From an uncultured Oscillospiraceae bacterium (GTDB taxonomy: Bacteria; Bacillota; Clostridia; Oscillospirales; Ruminococcaceae), in assembly GCA_900543705.1 (NCBI GenBank), contig UQSL01000076.1, positions 1 through 9,407 of the forward strand: 9,407 nucleotides of DNA. The letters are read 5' to 3'. Made by a program: the position numbers and the translations under genes. The notes under the pieces were generated by a model. It was not told where the DNA came from. It made no database searches and saw only the letters and a program-made list of their open reading frames with translations. Of this stretch, positions 1 through 7,392 are shown piece after piece (within the stretch, counting starts at the first letter, position 1; each line of letters begins with the position of its first letter).

Positions 1-5
1 TTTTC

Positions 6-1691
6 TTACTTGTCAAGAGGAGTTTTTGCCCCCTGCTTTAACATCTCTTTGGCATTTTCCCGGGTCAGTTTGGTGATGTTGCTTCCGCCGATAATCCGTG
101 ATAACTCTTCCACCCGGCCTTCCTCATCAAGGAGGGTCACATCCGTATAGGTGTGCTGCTCATCGCTGTGCTTTTCAATGAGCAAATGAGCGTCCGCAAG
201 TGCCGCAATCTGCGCCAAGTGTGTGATGCAGATGACCTGGCACTTTTCTGAAAGCTGTTTAAGCTTGCGTCCGATTTTTTCCGCTGCCCTGCCGCTGACC
301 CCGGTATCGATTTCATCAAAGATAAGGGTATCCACCGGGTCTTTGTCAGCTATGACGTTTTTGATAGCGAGCATGATACGGGAGAGCTCGCCGCCCGATG
401 CGATTTTAGAAAGGAGCTTTGGCGGCTCGCCGGGATTGGTGGAAATCAGGAATTCCACATCATCAATTCCATTTGCCCCAAGTTTCACTTCCCTTACCTG
501 TACTTCATAGCGGACACGAGGCATATCCAGGAAGGTCAGCTCCTGTTGAACAGCGTCGGAAAACTGCTCTGCTGCGTGCCTACGCCGCTGTGACAGGCCT
601 TTTGCAAGCTTCATGGCTTTAGTTTCAAGCTTTGCAATCTCCTGTTCCAGTTCAGCGAGTTTCTCCTCTGAAATTTCAATCTCATCGAGCTCGCACTGGA
701 TTTTTTCCAGATACGCGAGAATTTCCTCAATGCTATTCCCATATTTGCGCCGAAGTCGGTAAATTAGTTCCAGGCGTTCCTCGATTTCGTCAAGCTCCAC
801 CGGGTTATATTCCACGGTATCGAGATCTGCACGAAAATCCTCCGCGAATCCCTCCGCCTCATAGGATAGTTCCAATAGCTTTTGGGAGGCTTCCTCCATC
901 CCATCCAGATATGGACCGCATTGTGCGGCAGCCTCAGAAGCCTGCCGGAGCAAGGAGAGCGCGCCGTCCGTTTCCTCCGATCCCGCCAGGCACAAATGTG
1001 CCAAATTCAGGTTCTGCTGGATCTTTTGAGCATTTCGGATGATGTCCCTGCGTTGAGCCAGTTCCTCTTCCTCGCCCGGCTGGAGCTGTGCCTGTTCGAT
1101 TTCCTCAATTTGAAAGCGCAACAGGTCAATTTTCCGGGCCTTTTGTGCTTCATCCATGGAGAAATGGGCCAATTTGGAGCGGTGCTCGAGTAAATCCTGA
1201 TAGCAGGCACGGTATTCTTCCAGCGCACCGGAAAGTCCTGCGAACTCATCTAAAATCCCGATATGTCGTTCCGGCATCAGCAGGGCCTGACTGTCGTGCT
1301 GGCCATGGATGTTGATAAGGTGAGAGCCAATTTCCCGCAGCATGGCAACGGTAGCCGGCTGGCCGTTAATTTTGCAGCCGGTTCGTCCATTGACGGATAG
1401 ATCACGCATCAGGAGGACTTCTCCCTCCTCTTCTGTTTCAAAGCCCAGCGCCCGCAAAGCTTCCACAGCTTGAGTATTGATGCCGGTAAATCGTGCGGAA
1501 ACCAAAGCGCGCGATGCTCCGGTGCGAATAAGCTCCCGAGAAGCCTTTGAGCCCAATACCAGATTGATGGAATCAATCAGGATGGATTTACCGGCGCCCG
1601 TTTCACCGGTAAGAAGATTGAATCCCTCGTACAATTCAATTGAGGATTTTTCGATGATTGCGACATTTTCAATATACAGTTCACTGAGCAT
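6..1691 (-). CDS. recN: DNA repair protein RecN
   Basis: SMC-like ATPase recruited early to double-strand breaks, acting before RecA loading in recombinational repair. The gene is complete, with 561 residues against about 550-575 for the family. The N-terminal ATPase half begins MLSELYIENVAIIE and carries the Walker A motif GETGAGKS at 29-36. A long charged helical region with coiled-coil character runs from about 150 to 375, with two Glu/Lys-rich arms. The C-terminal half has the ABC signature ASGGELSRIMLAIK at 431-444, Walker B TLIFDEIDTGVSG at 455-467 (E460 catalytic) and the H-loop CITHLAQIAALADAH at 488-502. The ATG at 1691 is chosen over a GTG two codons upstream. It is the last visible gene; no terminator falls within the five bases left. 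Confidence 0.98.
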   Translation of the reverse strand: MLSELYIENVAIIEKSSIELYEGFNLLTGETGAGKSILIDSINLVLGSKASRELIRTGASRALVSARFTGINTQAVEALRALGFETEEEGEVLLMRDLSVNGRTGCKINGQPATVAMLREIGSHLINIHGQHDSQALLMPERHIGILDEFAGLSGALEEYRACYQDLLEHRSKLAHFSMDEAQKARKIDLLRFQIEEIEQAQLQPGEEEELAQRRDIIRNAQKIQQNLNLAHLCLAGSEETDGALSLLRQASEAAAQCGPYLDGMEEASQKLLELSYEAEGFAEDFRADLDTVEYNPVELDEIEERLELIYRLRRKYGNSIEEILAYLEKIQCELDEIEISEEKLAELEQEIAKLETKAMKLAKGLSQRRRHAAEQFSDAVQQELTFLDMPRVRYEVQVREVKLGANGIDDVEFLISTNPGEPPKLLSKIASGGELSRIMLAIKNVIADKDPVDTLIFDEIDTGVSGRAAEKIGRKLKQLSEKCQVICITHLAQIAALADAHLLIEKHSDEQHTYTDVTLLDEEGRVEELSRIIGGSNITKLTRENAKEMLKQGAKTPLDK

Positions 1692-1693
1692 CG

Positions 1694-1720
1694 GCACATC
1701 CCCTCTCTTCCATTATGTGC
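1694..1720 (-). repeat. 6-bp inverted repeat around the recN ribosome binding site
   Basis: GCACAT at 1694-1699 and ATGTGC at 1715-1720 form a perfect 6-bp inverted repeat with a 15-base loop. The loop ends with the GAGGGG ribosome binding site of recN (1700-1705), so in the mRNA this motif would sit at the stem-loop boundary. The stem is short and the loop long, so it may be chance. Confidence 0.3.
1700..1705 (-). promoter_or_regulatory. Ribosome binding site of recN
   Basis: GAGGGG on the minus strand, 8 bases before the ATG at 1691 and only 2 bases before the alternative GTG at 1697. It supports the ATG, which also gives the family N-terminus MLSELYIENVAII. Confidence 0.65.
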
Positions 1721-1733
1721 AGAAGTTTCACTT

Positions 1734-2198
1734 TTATTTTGCCAGAAGCTTTTTCAGTTCATCTAAAAGCTGAACGGCGTGTTCCGTAGTTCTCATTAAA
1801 ACAAAAATGGTATCATCACCGGCAAGAGTACCGACAATCCCATTCCAGTGCATGGAATCGAGTGCCGCACATGCGGCATTTGCCATTCCCACATAGCATT
1901 TGATGACGACAAAATTAGAAGCATAATCCACACTGATGACCGATTCGGTAAAGATGGAGTGAAATTTGTAGGAGATATCTGATTTGGCATCCTTGCTGCT
2001 GGTCGTGTAACGATAAGTACCGTCGGAAGAAAGCGTCTTGACCAAGCGAAGCTCCTTGATATCGCGGGAAACAGTGGCCTGTGTCACATCAAAACCGCTT
2101 TCCCTCAACCATTTGAGCAGCTCTTCCTGCGTATCAATCGAGTGTTCTGCAATGAGTTCGAGAATTTTCGCGTGTCGAATCGTTTTCATCGTGTGCAT
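1734..2198 (-). CDS. argR: Arginine repressor (ArgR/AhrC)
   Basis: Hexameric DNA-binding regulator that senses L-arginine, represses arginine biosynthesis and often activates catabolism. It has 154 residues. The N-terminal winged helix-turn-helix spans about 5-70, with the family signature DVTQATVSRDIKELRLVK at 37-54. A short linker leads to the C-terminal oligomerisation and arginine-binding domain, with GMANAACAALDS at 104-115 and the arginine-binding GTLAGDDTIFVLMR at 123-136, including the paired aspartates D128/D129. The ATG at 2198 has AGGA 8 bases upstream; an in-frame ATG at 2189 would shorten it by three residues and cannot be ruled out. I see no convincing ARG box upstream, so autoregulation is not supported here. 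recN follows 42 bases after the stop. Confidence 0.97.
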   Translation of the reverse strand: MHTMKTIRHAKILELIAEHSIDTQEELLKWLRESGFDVTQATVSRDIKELRLVKTLSSDGTYRYTTSSKDAKSDISYKFHSIFTESVISVDYASNFVVIKCYVGMANAACAALDSMHWNGIVGTLAGDDTIFVLMRTTEHAVQLLDELKKLLAK

Positions 2199-3052
2199 TA
2201 CCTTCTTCCTGTAATTTTTTCATTTAATACCTCATAAAAAGCTTTTCCGCCCAAATTGATAAGCTCCGCATAAATCGGCGCACGCCGGATGACGACCCAG
2301 TCCCCAGGCCGCAGCGGGATCTCCGTTTCCCCATCCACTGATAAATATGCGCTGTAATTTTCACTGCGCTGGTCGGCGGTGAGTACCAGTACGCTGTCCG
2401 AAGAAAAGAGCACTGGGCGGGAAATCAGAGAATGCGGGGCAATTGCCACCATCTCAATTGCTTCGAGTCCGGGATCGATAATGGCTCCCCCGGCAGAAAG
2501 CGCATATGCGGTGGAGCCGGTCGGAGTGGCAAAAACCGCACCGTCCCCCCGGTAATCCCCGACGAGTTTTTGATTACATTCCACTTGAAAATCAATCATC
2601 CTGGTAAAGGGACCTTTGGAAATCACCGCATCGTTAAGTCCATAACAGGTGGTCTTTTCCTGCCCGGAAAACCGATCGATTTCAAGCATCATCCGGCGTT
2701 CTACCGTATAATTTCCACAAACCAGGTCTTCTATCCTTTCCATCTGATGGGGTTCAATGGTGGCAAGGAAGCCGACACGACCTTCATTGATGCCAAACAA
2801 CCGTTTACCATGGAGCGCCGCGCTTTTCGCATGCCGGATGATTGTCCCGTCTCCCCCGATGGCAATCAGAATCTCACAGAGCTCCACTGCCTCTTCATAA
2901 GGAGCAAACTGCGCGGGGCAGTCGCAAAAGACCTCGCGGTAAATTTCATCCAGATAGACATTCACACCCAGCGAATGGAGCTTTTGGCTCACCGCTCTCG
3001 TACATGCGGCACTGTTTTTCTTATCCAGGTTTGGCATAATTGTTATGTTCAT
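2198..3052 (-). CDS. nadK: NAD kinase
   Basis: Phosphorylates NAD+ to NADP+, using ATP or polyphosphate, and so controls the NADP(H) pool; cytoplasmic. It has 284 residues, normal for bacterial NadK. The signature GGDGTIIRHA is at 66-75, with catalytic D68. The second nucleotide motif GINEGRVGFLA is at 87-97. NDAVIS at 140-145, the stretch GDYRGDGAVFATPTGSTAYA centred near 175, and PHSLISRPVLF at 206-216 are all conserved NAD-binding elements. GAGGT lies 6 bases before the ATG, just past the tlyA stop. The stop overlaps the argR start by one base (TAATG). Its product supports the NADPH-using step after Dxs (IspC), a plausible but unproven reason for clustering. Confidence 0.97.
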   Translation of the reverse strand: MNITIMPNLDKKNSAACTRAVSQKLHSLGVNVYLDEIYREVFCDCPAQFAPYEEAVELCEILIAIGGDGTIIRHAKSAALHGKRLFGINEGRVGFLATIEPHQMERIEDLVCGNYTVERRMMLEIDRFSGQEKTTCYGLNDAVISKGPFTRMIDFQVECNQKLVGDYRGDGAVFATPTGSTAYALSAGGAIIDPGLEAIEMVAIAPHSLISRPVLFSSDSVLVLTADQRSENYSAYLSVDGETEIPLRPGDWVVIRRAPIYAELINLGGKAFYEVLNEKITGRR

Positions 3053-3065
3053 CGTACTACCTCGT

Positions 3066-3872
3066 TTATTGATGTCTCAGATAAGCAAATGCCTGTTTGA
3101 TAAGGGTCTTCAGTTCGGATTCCGTGTAGCTATGACCTGGGCCATGTTTTCCAAAATAGAGCAGGTATTCAATATTTCCATCCGAGCCGCAGATGGGTGA
3201 ATAGGCCAGGCCATAGACGCTAAAACCGTTTTTTATACACAGGGATAAAACCTCTACCAGTACATTCTTATGAGCCGATGGGCTTTTCACCACACCGTTT
3301 TTACCGACCGCCTGCCTGCCCGCCTCAAACTGGGGTTTCACCAAGAAAACAGCTTTGCCGTCCTCTTTTAAAAACCGGGCGGCTGCCGGGAATACATGGG
3401 AAAGAGAGATGAAGGAGACATCCGTACAGATGAAATCCATCTTTTCCGGAAGCAACGCACCCGTCAAATCCCGGACATTTATTCCCTCCAAATTATGGAC
3501 TCTTGGATCCTTTTGAAGCCTTGGCGCAAGCTGTCCATGGCCGACGTCAACCGCATACACCCGCTTCGCTCCATGCTGTAGCAGGCAGTCGGTAAAACCT
3601 CCGGTAGATGCACCGATGTCCAGGCACACGCTATCTACTAAAGAAAGAGAAAAAGCCTGCACCGCACCATCCAACTTAAGTCCTCCCCTGCTGACATAAC
3701 GCAGGACAGAGGCATTTTTATCAATGCTTAAGACTGCTGTTCCCGGCAGGTCCTGGGAAGGCTTTTGAATCAAAGCTCCGTCGGAAAAAGCAGCTTTGGA
3801 CCGTATGAGCTCCTGTGCTTTTTGACGGCTGGGGCACAACCCTTGCTCGACCAGTAAAACATCCGCTCTCAT
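3066..3872 (-). CDS. tlyA: TlyA family rRNA 2'-O-methyltransferase / hemolysin-type protein
   Basis: A 268-residue protein with an N-terminal S4 RNA-binding domain (about 1-60, MRADVLLVEQGLCPSRQKA) joined to an FtsJ-like SAM-dependent methyltransferase. The SAM loop is LDIGASTGGFTDCLLQHGA at 84-102, with the acidic residue D109 in YAVDVGHGQL. The family K-D-K-E catalytic tetrad seems present: K66 in SRGGLKLDG, D151 in CTDVSFISL, K179 in FLVKPQFEAG and E235 in NIEYLL. Characterised homologues (mycobacterial TlyA) 2'-O-methylate 16S and 23S rRNA, affecting capreomycin sensitivity. Many clostridial homologues are labelled hemolysin, a name of doubtful meaning here. The exact rRNA target is not visible. 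The gene overlaps dxs by four bases, and nadK follows 13 bases after its stop. Confidence 0.94.
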   Translation of the reverse strand: MRADVLLVEQGLCPSRQKAQELIRSKAAFSDGALIQKPSQDLPGTAVLSIDKNASVLRYVSRGGLKLDGAVQAFSLSLVDSVCLDIGASTGGFTDCLLQHGAKRVYAVDVGHGQLAPRLQKDPRVHNLEGINVRDLTGALLPEKMDFICTDVSFISLSHVFPAAARFLKEDGKAVFLVKPQFEAGRQAVGKNGVVKSPSAHKNVLVEVLSLCIKNGFSVYGLAYSPICGSDGNIEYLLYFGKHGPGHSYTESELKTLIKQAFAYLRHQ

Positions 3873-5740
3873 GAGTGCTCCTCCGTATCCTGTACAAATC
3901 CGGCAATCGAATGCGCATCCAGTCCAAGGGAACATAGCGCCTCCGCGACTGACTGATGCGGGACAAAATCGTGAATGGCACGGATATGGCATTTGCCGGT
4001 AAAGCCCTTTTCGTACAGTGTAGCAAGAACGTGCTCGGCAACCCCGCCAGACTGCATCCCTTCTTCAATAAAAAAGATTTTCCGGTAAGCCATCATTTCG
4101 TCAAAGACAGAAGGCTCAACCGGCTTAATCTGAACCAGCTTGAGTAAGTCGGCGTGGATTCCCCGCTCATCGAGCAGTTTCACTGCTTCCCGGCATTCAT
4201 AGATAAGCCGGCCGTAAGATACAATCAAAACATCCGCAAGACTTCCCCTTGATGTACACAAAAGATGCCCGTTGACTGCGGCAATACCGTTGGCGTCCTT
4301 ATGCTGTTTTCCACGCGGGTAACGGACAACGCAGCCCTTTATTGACTCCTCAGTAATCGCATGGTTCAAGCAGATGCGTAACTCCGCATAATTGCTGGGA
4401 GAAAAAATAGTGATACCGGGAATGGAGCTTAAAAAGGAAACATCAAAGACACCCTGATGAGTTTCCCCATCATCTCCCACGATCCCGGCACGGTCAACCG
4501 CTAAAACGACCTTTTGTCCACTGATAGCGATATCATGTACGATTTGGTCATAACCGCGTTGTAGAAACGTGGAATATACGGCAAACACAGGAACCATCCC
4601 GGCCTTGGCAAGGCCTGCCGCATAGGCAACCGCATGTTCCTCCGCGATTCCCACGTCGTACAGCCGGTTTTTATGGTGTGCAGAAAAGTACTGCAGCCCG
4701 GTACCGTATTTCATCGCGGCTGTGATAGCACAAATTTTATCATTTTTATCCACCATATCGCTGAGAGTCTTGCCAAATACACTGGAGAAATTAGCCTCCA
4801 GATCTTCAGTTGTCCCCTTTTGTATGTCGAACTGGGAGACGCCGTGATAGGCTCCGGGGTTTTCCTCCGCATAAGAGTATCCTTTTCCTTTCACGGTATT
4901 GACATGGACGAATACCGGGCAGTGCATCTGCTTGGCGCGCTCCAAAACGTCGGTGAGCTTTTGAATGTCATGGCCATCCACGGGACCAAGGTAGACAAAT
5001 CCAAAATCCTCAAACATTGTATTTTTATAAAACATGTATTTAAGCATCCGTTTGGAGCGCCAGAGCGCTTCGCATATGTTTTTTCCGACAAAGGGAATTT
5101 TAAGAAGCGCATGCTCTACAAAATCCTTAAATCGGAAATAAGCGGGTTTGGTCCTCAAGTCCGTGAGGTATTTGGAAAGGGCCCCGACATTTTTGGAAAT
5201 GGACATATTGTTGTCATTGAGCACAACTACCAGGTTACACATGCTTCTTCCAGCGTTGTTGAGTGCTTCGTAGACCATACCGCCGGTCATGGAGCCATCG
5301 CCGATAACGGCAACCGCCGTATGTTTGTCTCCCTGGCAGCGCATGGCCTGCGCCATACCCAACGCAACGGAAATAGAGGTGCTGCTGTGTCCGGCGATAA
5401 AAGCGTCATGTTCACTTTCATAGGGCTTTGGAAATCCAGATAATCCATCCTTTTTGCGAATCGTGCAAAAAGAATCCCTGCGCCCGGTAATCAGTTTATG
5501 GGTATAACACTGATGTCCGACATCCCACACAATTTTATCCTGCGGGGAATCGAAGACACGGTGAAGTGCCAAAGTCAGCTCAACCACACCAAGATTGGAA
5601 GCCAGATGTCCCCCATTTTTGGAGATGGTATCAATCAACTCCTCCCGAATTTCTGCACAGAGCTGTTCAAGCTGAACAGCCGACAGCTTTTTGACATCGG
5701 CGGGGCTGTTAATCCCATCAAGCAATCTATTTCTTGCCAT
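3869..5740 (-). CDS. dxs: 1-deoxy-D-xylulose-5-phosphate synthase
   Basis: Thiamine diphosphate enzyme that joins pyruvate and glyceraldehyde 3-phosphate to form DXP, the first step of the MEP isoprenoid pathway and a source of thiamine and pyridoxal precursors. The 623 residues equal the family length. The N-terminal domain carries GHQCYTHKLITGR at 75-87, AGHSSTSISVALGMA at 116-130 and the ThDP/Mg2+ motif GDGSMTGGMVYEALNN at 147-162. LGPVDGHD is at 251-258. The pyrimidine domain has DVGIAEEHAVAYAAGLA at 362-378, with the expected catalytic glutamate E367, then DRAGIVGDDGETHQGVFD at 416-433 and YPRG at 474-477. The C-terminal transketolase domain runs to the end. AGGAG sits 9 bases before the ATG. 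The stop overlaps the tlyA start as ATGA, suggesting coupled translation. Confidence 0.98.
   Translation of the reverse strand: MARNRLLDGINSPADVKKLSAVQLEQLCAEIREELIDTISKNGGHLASNLGVVELTLALHRVFDSPQDKIVWDVGHQCYTHKLITGRRDSFCTIRKKDGLSGFPKPYESEHDAFIAGHSSTSISVALGMAQAMRCQGDKHTAVAVIGDGSMTGGMVYEALNNAGRSMCNLVVVLNDNNMSISKNVGALSKYLTDLRTKPAYFRFKDFVEHALLKIPFVGKNICEALWRSKRMLKYMFYKNTMFEDFGFVYLGPVDGHDIQKLTDVLERAKQMHCPVFVHVNTVKGKGYSYAEENPGAYHGVSQFDIQKGTTEDLEANFSSVFGKTLSDMVDKNDKICAITAAMKYGTGLQYFSAHHKNRLYDVGIAEEHAVAYAAGLAKAGMVPVFAVYSTFLQRGYDQIVHDIAISGQKVVLAVDRAGIVGDDGETHQGVFDVSFLSSIPGITIFSPSNYAELRICLNHAITEESIKGCVVRYPRGKQHKDANGIAAVNGHLLCTSRGSLADVLIVSYGRLIYECREAVKLLDERGIHADLLKLVQIKPVEPSVFDEMMAYRKIFFIEEGMQSGGVAEHVLATLYEKGFTGKCHIRAIHDFVPHQSVAEALCSLGLDAHSIAGFVQDTEEHS
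3878..3884 (-). promoter_or_regulatory. Ribosome binding site of tlyA
   Basis: GGAGGAG on the minus strand, five bases before the ATG at 3872 and inside the end of dxs. It fixes the tlyA start: the frame is open a further 40 codons upstream to 3992, but that stretch does not resemble the family and lies within dxs. Confidence 0.8.
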
Positions 5741-5776
5741 ACAAGTTATCTCCTAAAGTAAGAGGAATGCCAAAGA

Positions 5777-6274
5777 TTAAAATTTTGGAATCAACATTGC
5801 AATTAGGATTCCAAGCAGGGCGCCACCCAGTACTTCCAAGGGAGTATGTCCCAAAAACTCCTTGAGCTCCTTTTTGGAAAGCTCCTCTGAGGCGTCATCA
5901 GCCCCCTCCGCATCAGAGTCCGGTTCCTTTTTCACAATGTCATCCCAATGAAATACAATTTTGTTGAGTACTTTCGCCTGCTCTCCTGCTGCGCGCCTGA
6001 CACCCATTGCATCATACATCACTACTGCGGCAAGAATGAAGGCAATGGCAAACTCAGGAGAGTTGACTCCGGTCAGTTTGGAAACCGCAATGGACATGGA
6101 ACAAACCAGTGCCGAGTGGGCGCTCGGCATTCCTCCTGCACCAACCAAACGTTCTGCATGGAACTTTTTTGTTGCGACAAAATTCAGTATGGTTTTGGAA
6201 ACCTGCGCGGCAACCCATGCCAAAAGCGCGACGCATAAGACATAATTGCCGCAAATTTTCTGAAGTGTCTGCAT
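5777..6274 (-). CDS. Divergent PAP2 family membrane protein (DUF212, YuiD-like)
   Basis: A 165-residue integral membrane protein of the DUF212 family, related to PAP2 phosphatases, which act on lipid phosphates and diphosphates. Hydrophobic segments lie at about residues 10-33, 52-67, 74-90 and 146-163. Family motifs are present: GGMPSAHSA at 47-55 (PAP2-like PSxH, H53), YDAMGVRRAAGEQA at 87-100, and LGHTPLEVLGGALLG at 141-155 (H143). A strongly acidic, probably soluble linker lies at about 111-138, rich in Asp and Glu. The position between ispA and dxs suggests a role with prenyl phosphates, but no activity can be claimed from sequence. The ATG at 6274 was chosen by its ribosome binding site; an upstream TTG would add five residues. 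dxs starts 36 bases after the stop. Confidence 0.9.
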   Translation of the reverse strand: MQTLQKICGNYVLCVALLAWVAAQVSKTILNFVATKKFHAERLVGAGGMPSAHSALVCSMSIAVSKLTGVNSPEFAIAFILAAVVMYDAMGVRRAAGEQAKVLNKIVFHWDDIVKKEPDSDAEGADDASEELSKKELKEFLGHTPLEVLGGALLGILIAMLIPKF

Positions 6275-6281
6275 ATAATCA

Positions 6282-6287
6282 CACCTC
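6282..6287 (-). promoter_or_regulatory. Ribosome binding site of the divergent-PAP2 gene
   Basis: GAGGTG on the minus strand, 7 bases before the ATG at 6274. It favours that ATG over the in-frame TTG at 6289, which directly follows the ispA stop, partly precedes this motif and has no site of its own at normal spacing. Confidence 0.65.
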
Positions 6288-6289
6288 AA

Positions 6290-7171
6290 TCAATTGTCAC
6301 GGGACGCAAGCTTGTCCGCAAGCGCACACAAAAAAATCCTTTTTTCGGGGGCATAGGCAGACAGAGCCTGTTTTGCCTCCTTTGTCAGGGCATCCACCAT
6401 TTCCCTGGAGCGCTGGATGCCATACAGAGTGGCAAAGGTGTTTTTATGGCTGGTAGCATCGCTGCCGATCCGTTTTCCGAGTTTTTCTTCCCTGCCGACG
6501 ATATCCAATATATCATCCTCAATCTGAAAAGCAAGGCCGATTTTCTCAGCATAACGGTCAGCCGCCTGTATTTGTTCTTTCGTGGCATCCCCGCAGACAC
6601 AGCCGATTCTGGCGGCAACCCGAATCATCTCCCCAGTTTTTAACGTACAGAGCAGATGAAGAGTCTGCTCGGAAACCTGCTTATTTTCACTGTCCAGGTC
6701 GATAACCTGTCCGGCAATCATCCCGTGGGCACCGGCTGCCCTGGCCAATTCCAAGACGCAGCGGCTTTTCTTTGCATAATCCAGGCTGCTTGCAGCGATT
6801 GTTTCAAAGGCCAGCGTCAGCAGGCCATCTCCGGCGAGCAGAGCGGTCGCCTCCCCGAACTGAATATGACAGGAGGGTTTGCCTCGGCGCATATCGTCAT
6901 CGTCCATACAGGGCAAATCGTCATGAATCAGCGAATAGCTGTGAACCATCTCCACTGCGCAGGCAGCGTCCAAAGCTTCATCCTCTTCTTTCCCGCAGAG
7001 AGAGCAAAACTCCAGTACGAGCAGAGGACGAATTCGTTTTCCGCCGGCCATCAGACTGTATTCCATTGCCTTAAGGACACTGGCATATTCCTTTGGCTTG
7101 TCCTGCAACAAGGTCAAAAGTCTGGATTCCACCTTCTTTGCTGCCTGCATGATACGCTGTTCATAGGTCAC
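6290..7171 (-). CDS. ispA: Farnesyl diphosphate synthase (trans-isoprenyl diphosphate synthase)
   Basis: Condenses IPP with DMAPP and then GPP to give farnesyl diphosphate (C15), the precursor of undecaprenyl phosphate and other prenyl lipids. The 293 residues are the usual length. GGKRIRP at 43-49 binds IPP. The first aspartate-rich motif is DDLPCMDDDDMRRGKP at 84-99, of the bacterial DDxxxxD form with a two-residue insertion. GQVIDLD lies at 154-160, KTG at 178-180, and the second aspartate-rich motif DDILD at 219-223. Tyr79, five residues before the first aspartate-rich motif, is the aromatic residue associated with C15 product length in type II FPP synthases, so FPP is a better guess than GGPP; this is inference from family rules. 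The start is GTG at 7171. The membrane protein gene follows 15 bases after the stop. Confidence 0.95.
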   Translation of the reverse strand: MTYEQRIMQAAKKVESRLLTLLQDKPKEYASVLKAMEYSLMAGGKRIRPLLVLEFCSLCGKEEDEALDAACAVEMVHSYSLIHDDLPCMDDDDMRRGKPSCHIQFGEATALLAGDGLLTLAFETIAASSLDYAKKSRCVLELARAAGAHGMIAGQVIDLDSENKQVSEQTLHLLCTLKTGEMIRVAARIGCVCGDATKEQIQAADRYAEKIGLAFQIEDDILDIVGREEKLGKRIGSDATSHKNTFATLYGIQRSREMVDALTKEAKQALSAYAPEKRIFLCALADKLASRDN

Positions 7172-7392
7172 TTTGCTTCCTCCTCTGCATCAACGGGCTC
7201 GGTTTCCTCACTGCTGAGCTGTTTCACCTTTGACTTTGCTTTATCCAATTTGGAAGAGCAGGTACTGACAAGCTTTGCGCCTTCCTCATATAATTTCATC
7301 ATTTCATCAAGCGGGGCCTGTCCGTTTTCGAGGGCTAGAACAATCTCCTCCAGACGGTCCATTGCCTGTTCAAATGTCATTTTCTCTTTCAC
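7168..7392 (-). CDS. xseB: Exodeoxyribonuclease VII small subunit
   Basis: Small helical subunit of exonuclease VII; several copies assemble on the coiled-coil region of XseA. It has 74 residues, normal for the family. The family pattern is clear: MTFEQAMDRLEEIVLALENG at 5-24, then PLDEMMKLYEEGAKLV at 27-42 and SSKLDKAKSKVKQL at 46-59, with an acidic tail to residue 74. Two starts are possible. The GTG at 7392 has GAGGAG four bases upstream. The ATG at 7380 gives the more typical N-terminus MTFE but has no well-spaced ribosome binding site. I report the GTG with moderate confidence. The gene overlaps the end of xseA, and its stop overlaps the ispA start in the sequence GTGA. Confidence 0.95.
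   Translation of the reverse strand: MKEKMTFEQAMDRLEEIVLALENGQAPLDEMMKLYEEGAKLVSTCSSKLDKAKSKVKQLSSEETEPVDAEEEAK
7179..7184 (-). promoter_or_regulatory. Ribosome binding site of ispA
   Basis: A full AGGAGG on the minus strand, 7 bases before the GTG at 7171. It lies inside the last xseB codons. It makes the GTG, overlapping the xseB stop as GTGA, the clear start of ispA rather than the ATG seven codons further in. Confidence 0.8.

Noticed and set aside
1692..1733. A LexA/SOS box before recN
   Set aside because: No GAAC-N4-GTTC type palindrome is present in the gap between argR and recN.
2199..2226. A possible ARG box just upstream of argR (AT-rich TGAAAAAATTACA)
   Set aside because: It only half matches the TGAAT-wwww-ATTCA palindrome, has the wrong spacing, and is explained as the last nadK codons.
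2432..3100. A 222-codon open frame on the plus strand opposite nadK
   Set aside because: Antisense shadow of NAD kinase with no family resemblance.
3873..3992. A 40-codon N-terminal extension of TlyA
   Set aside because: It lies inside the dxs coding end, does not resemble TlyA proteins, and the strong GGAGGAG site supports the ATG at 3872.
4634..5443. A 269-codon open frame on the plus strand within dxs
   Set aside because: It lies wholly antisense to conserved dxs motifs and shows no recognisable domain.
6275..6289. TTG start at 6289 for the divergent-PAP2 protein
   Set aside because: It lacks a spaced ribosome binding site, while GAGGTG is well placed for the ATG at 6274.
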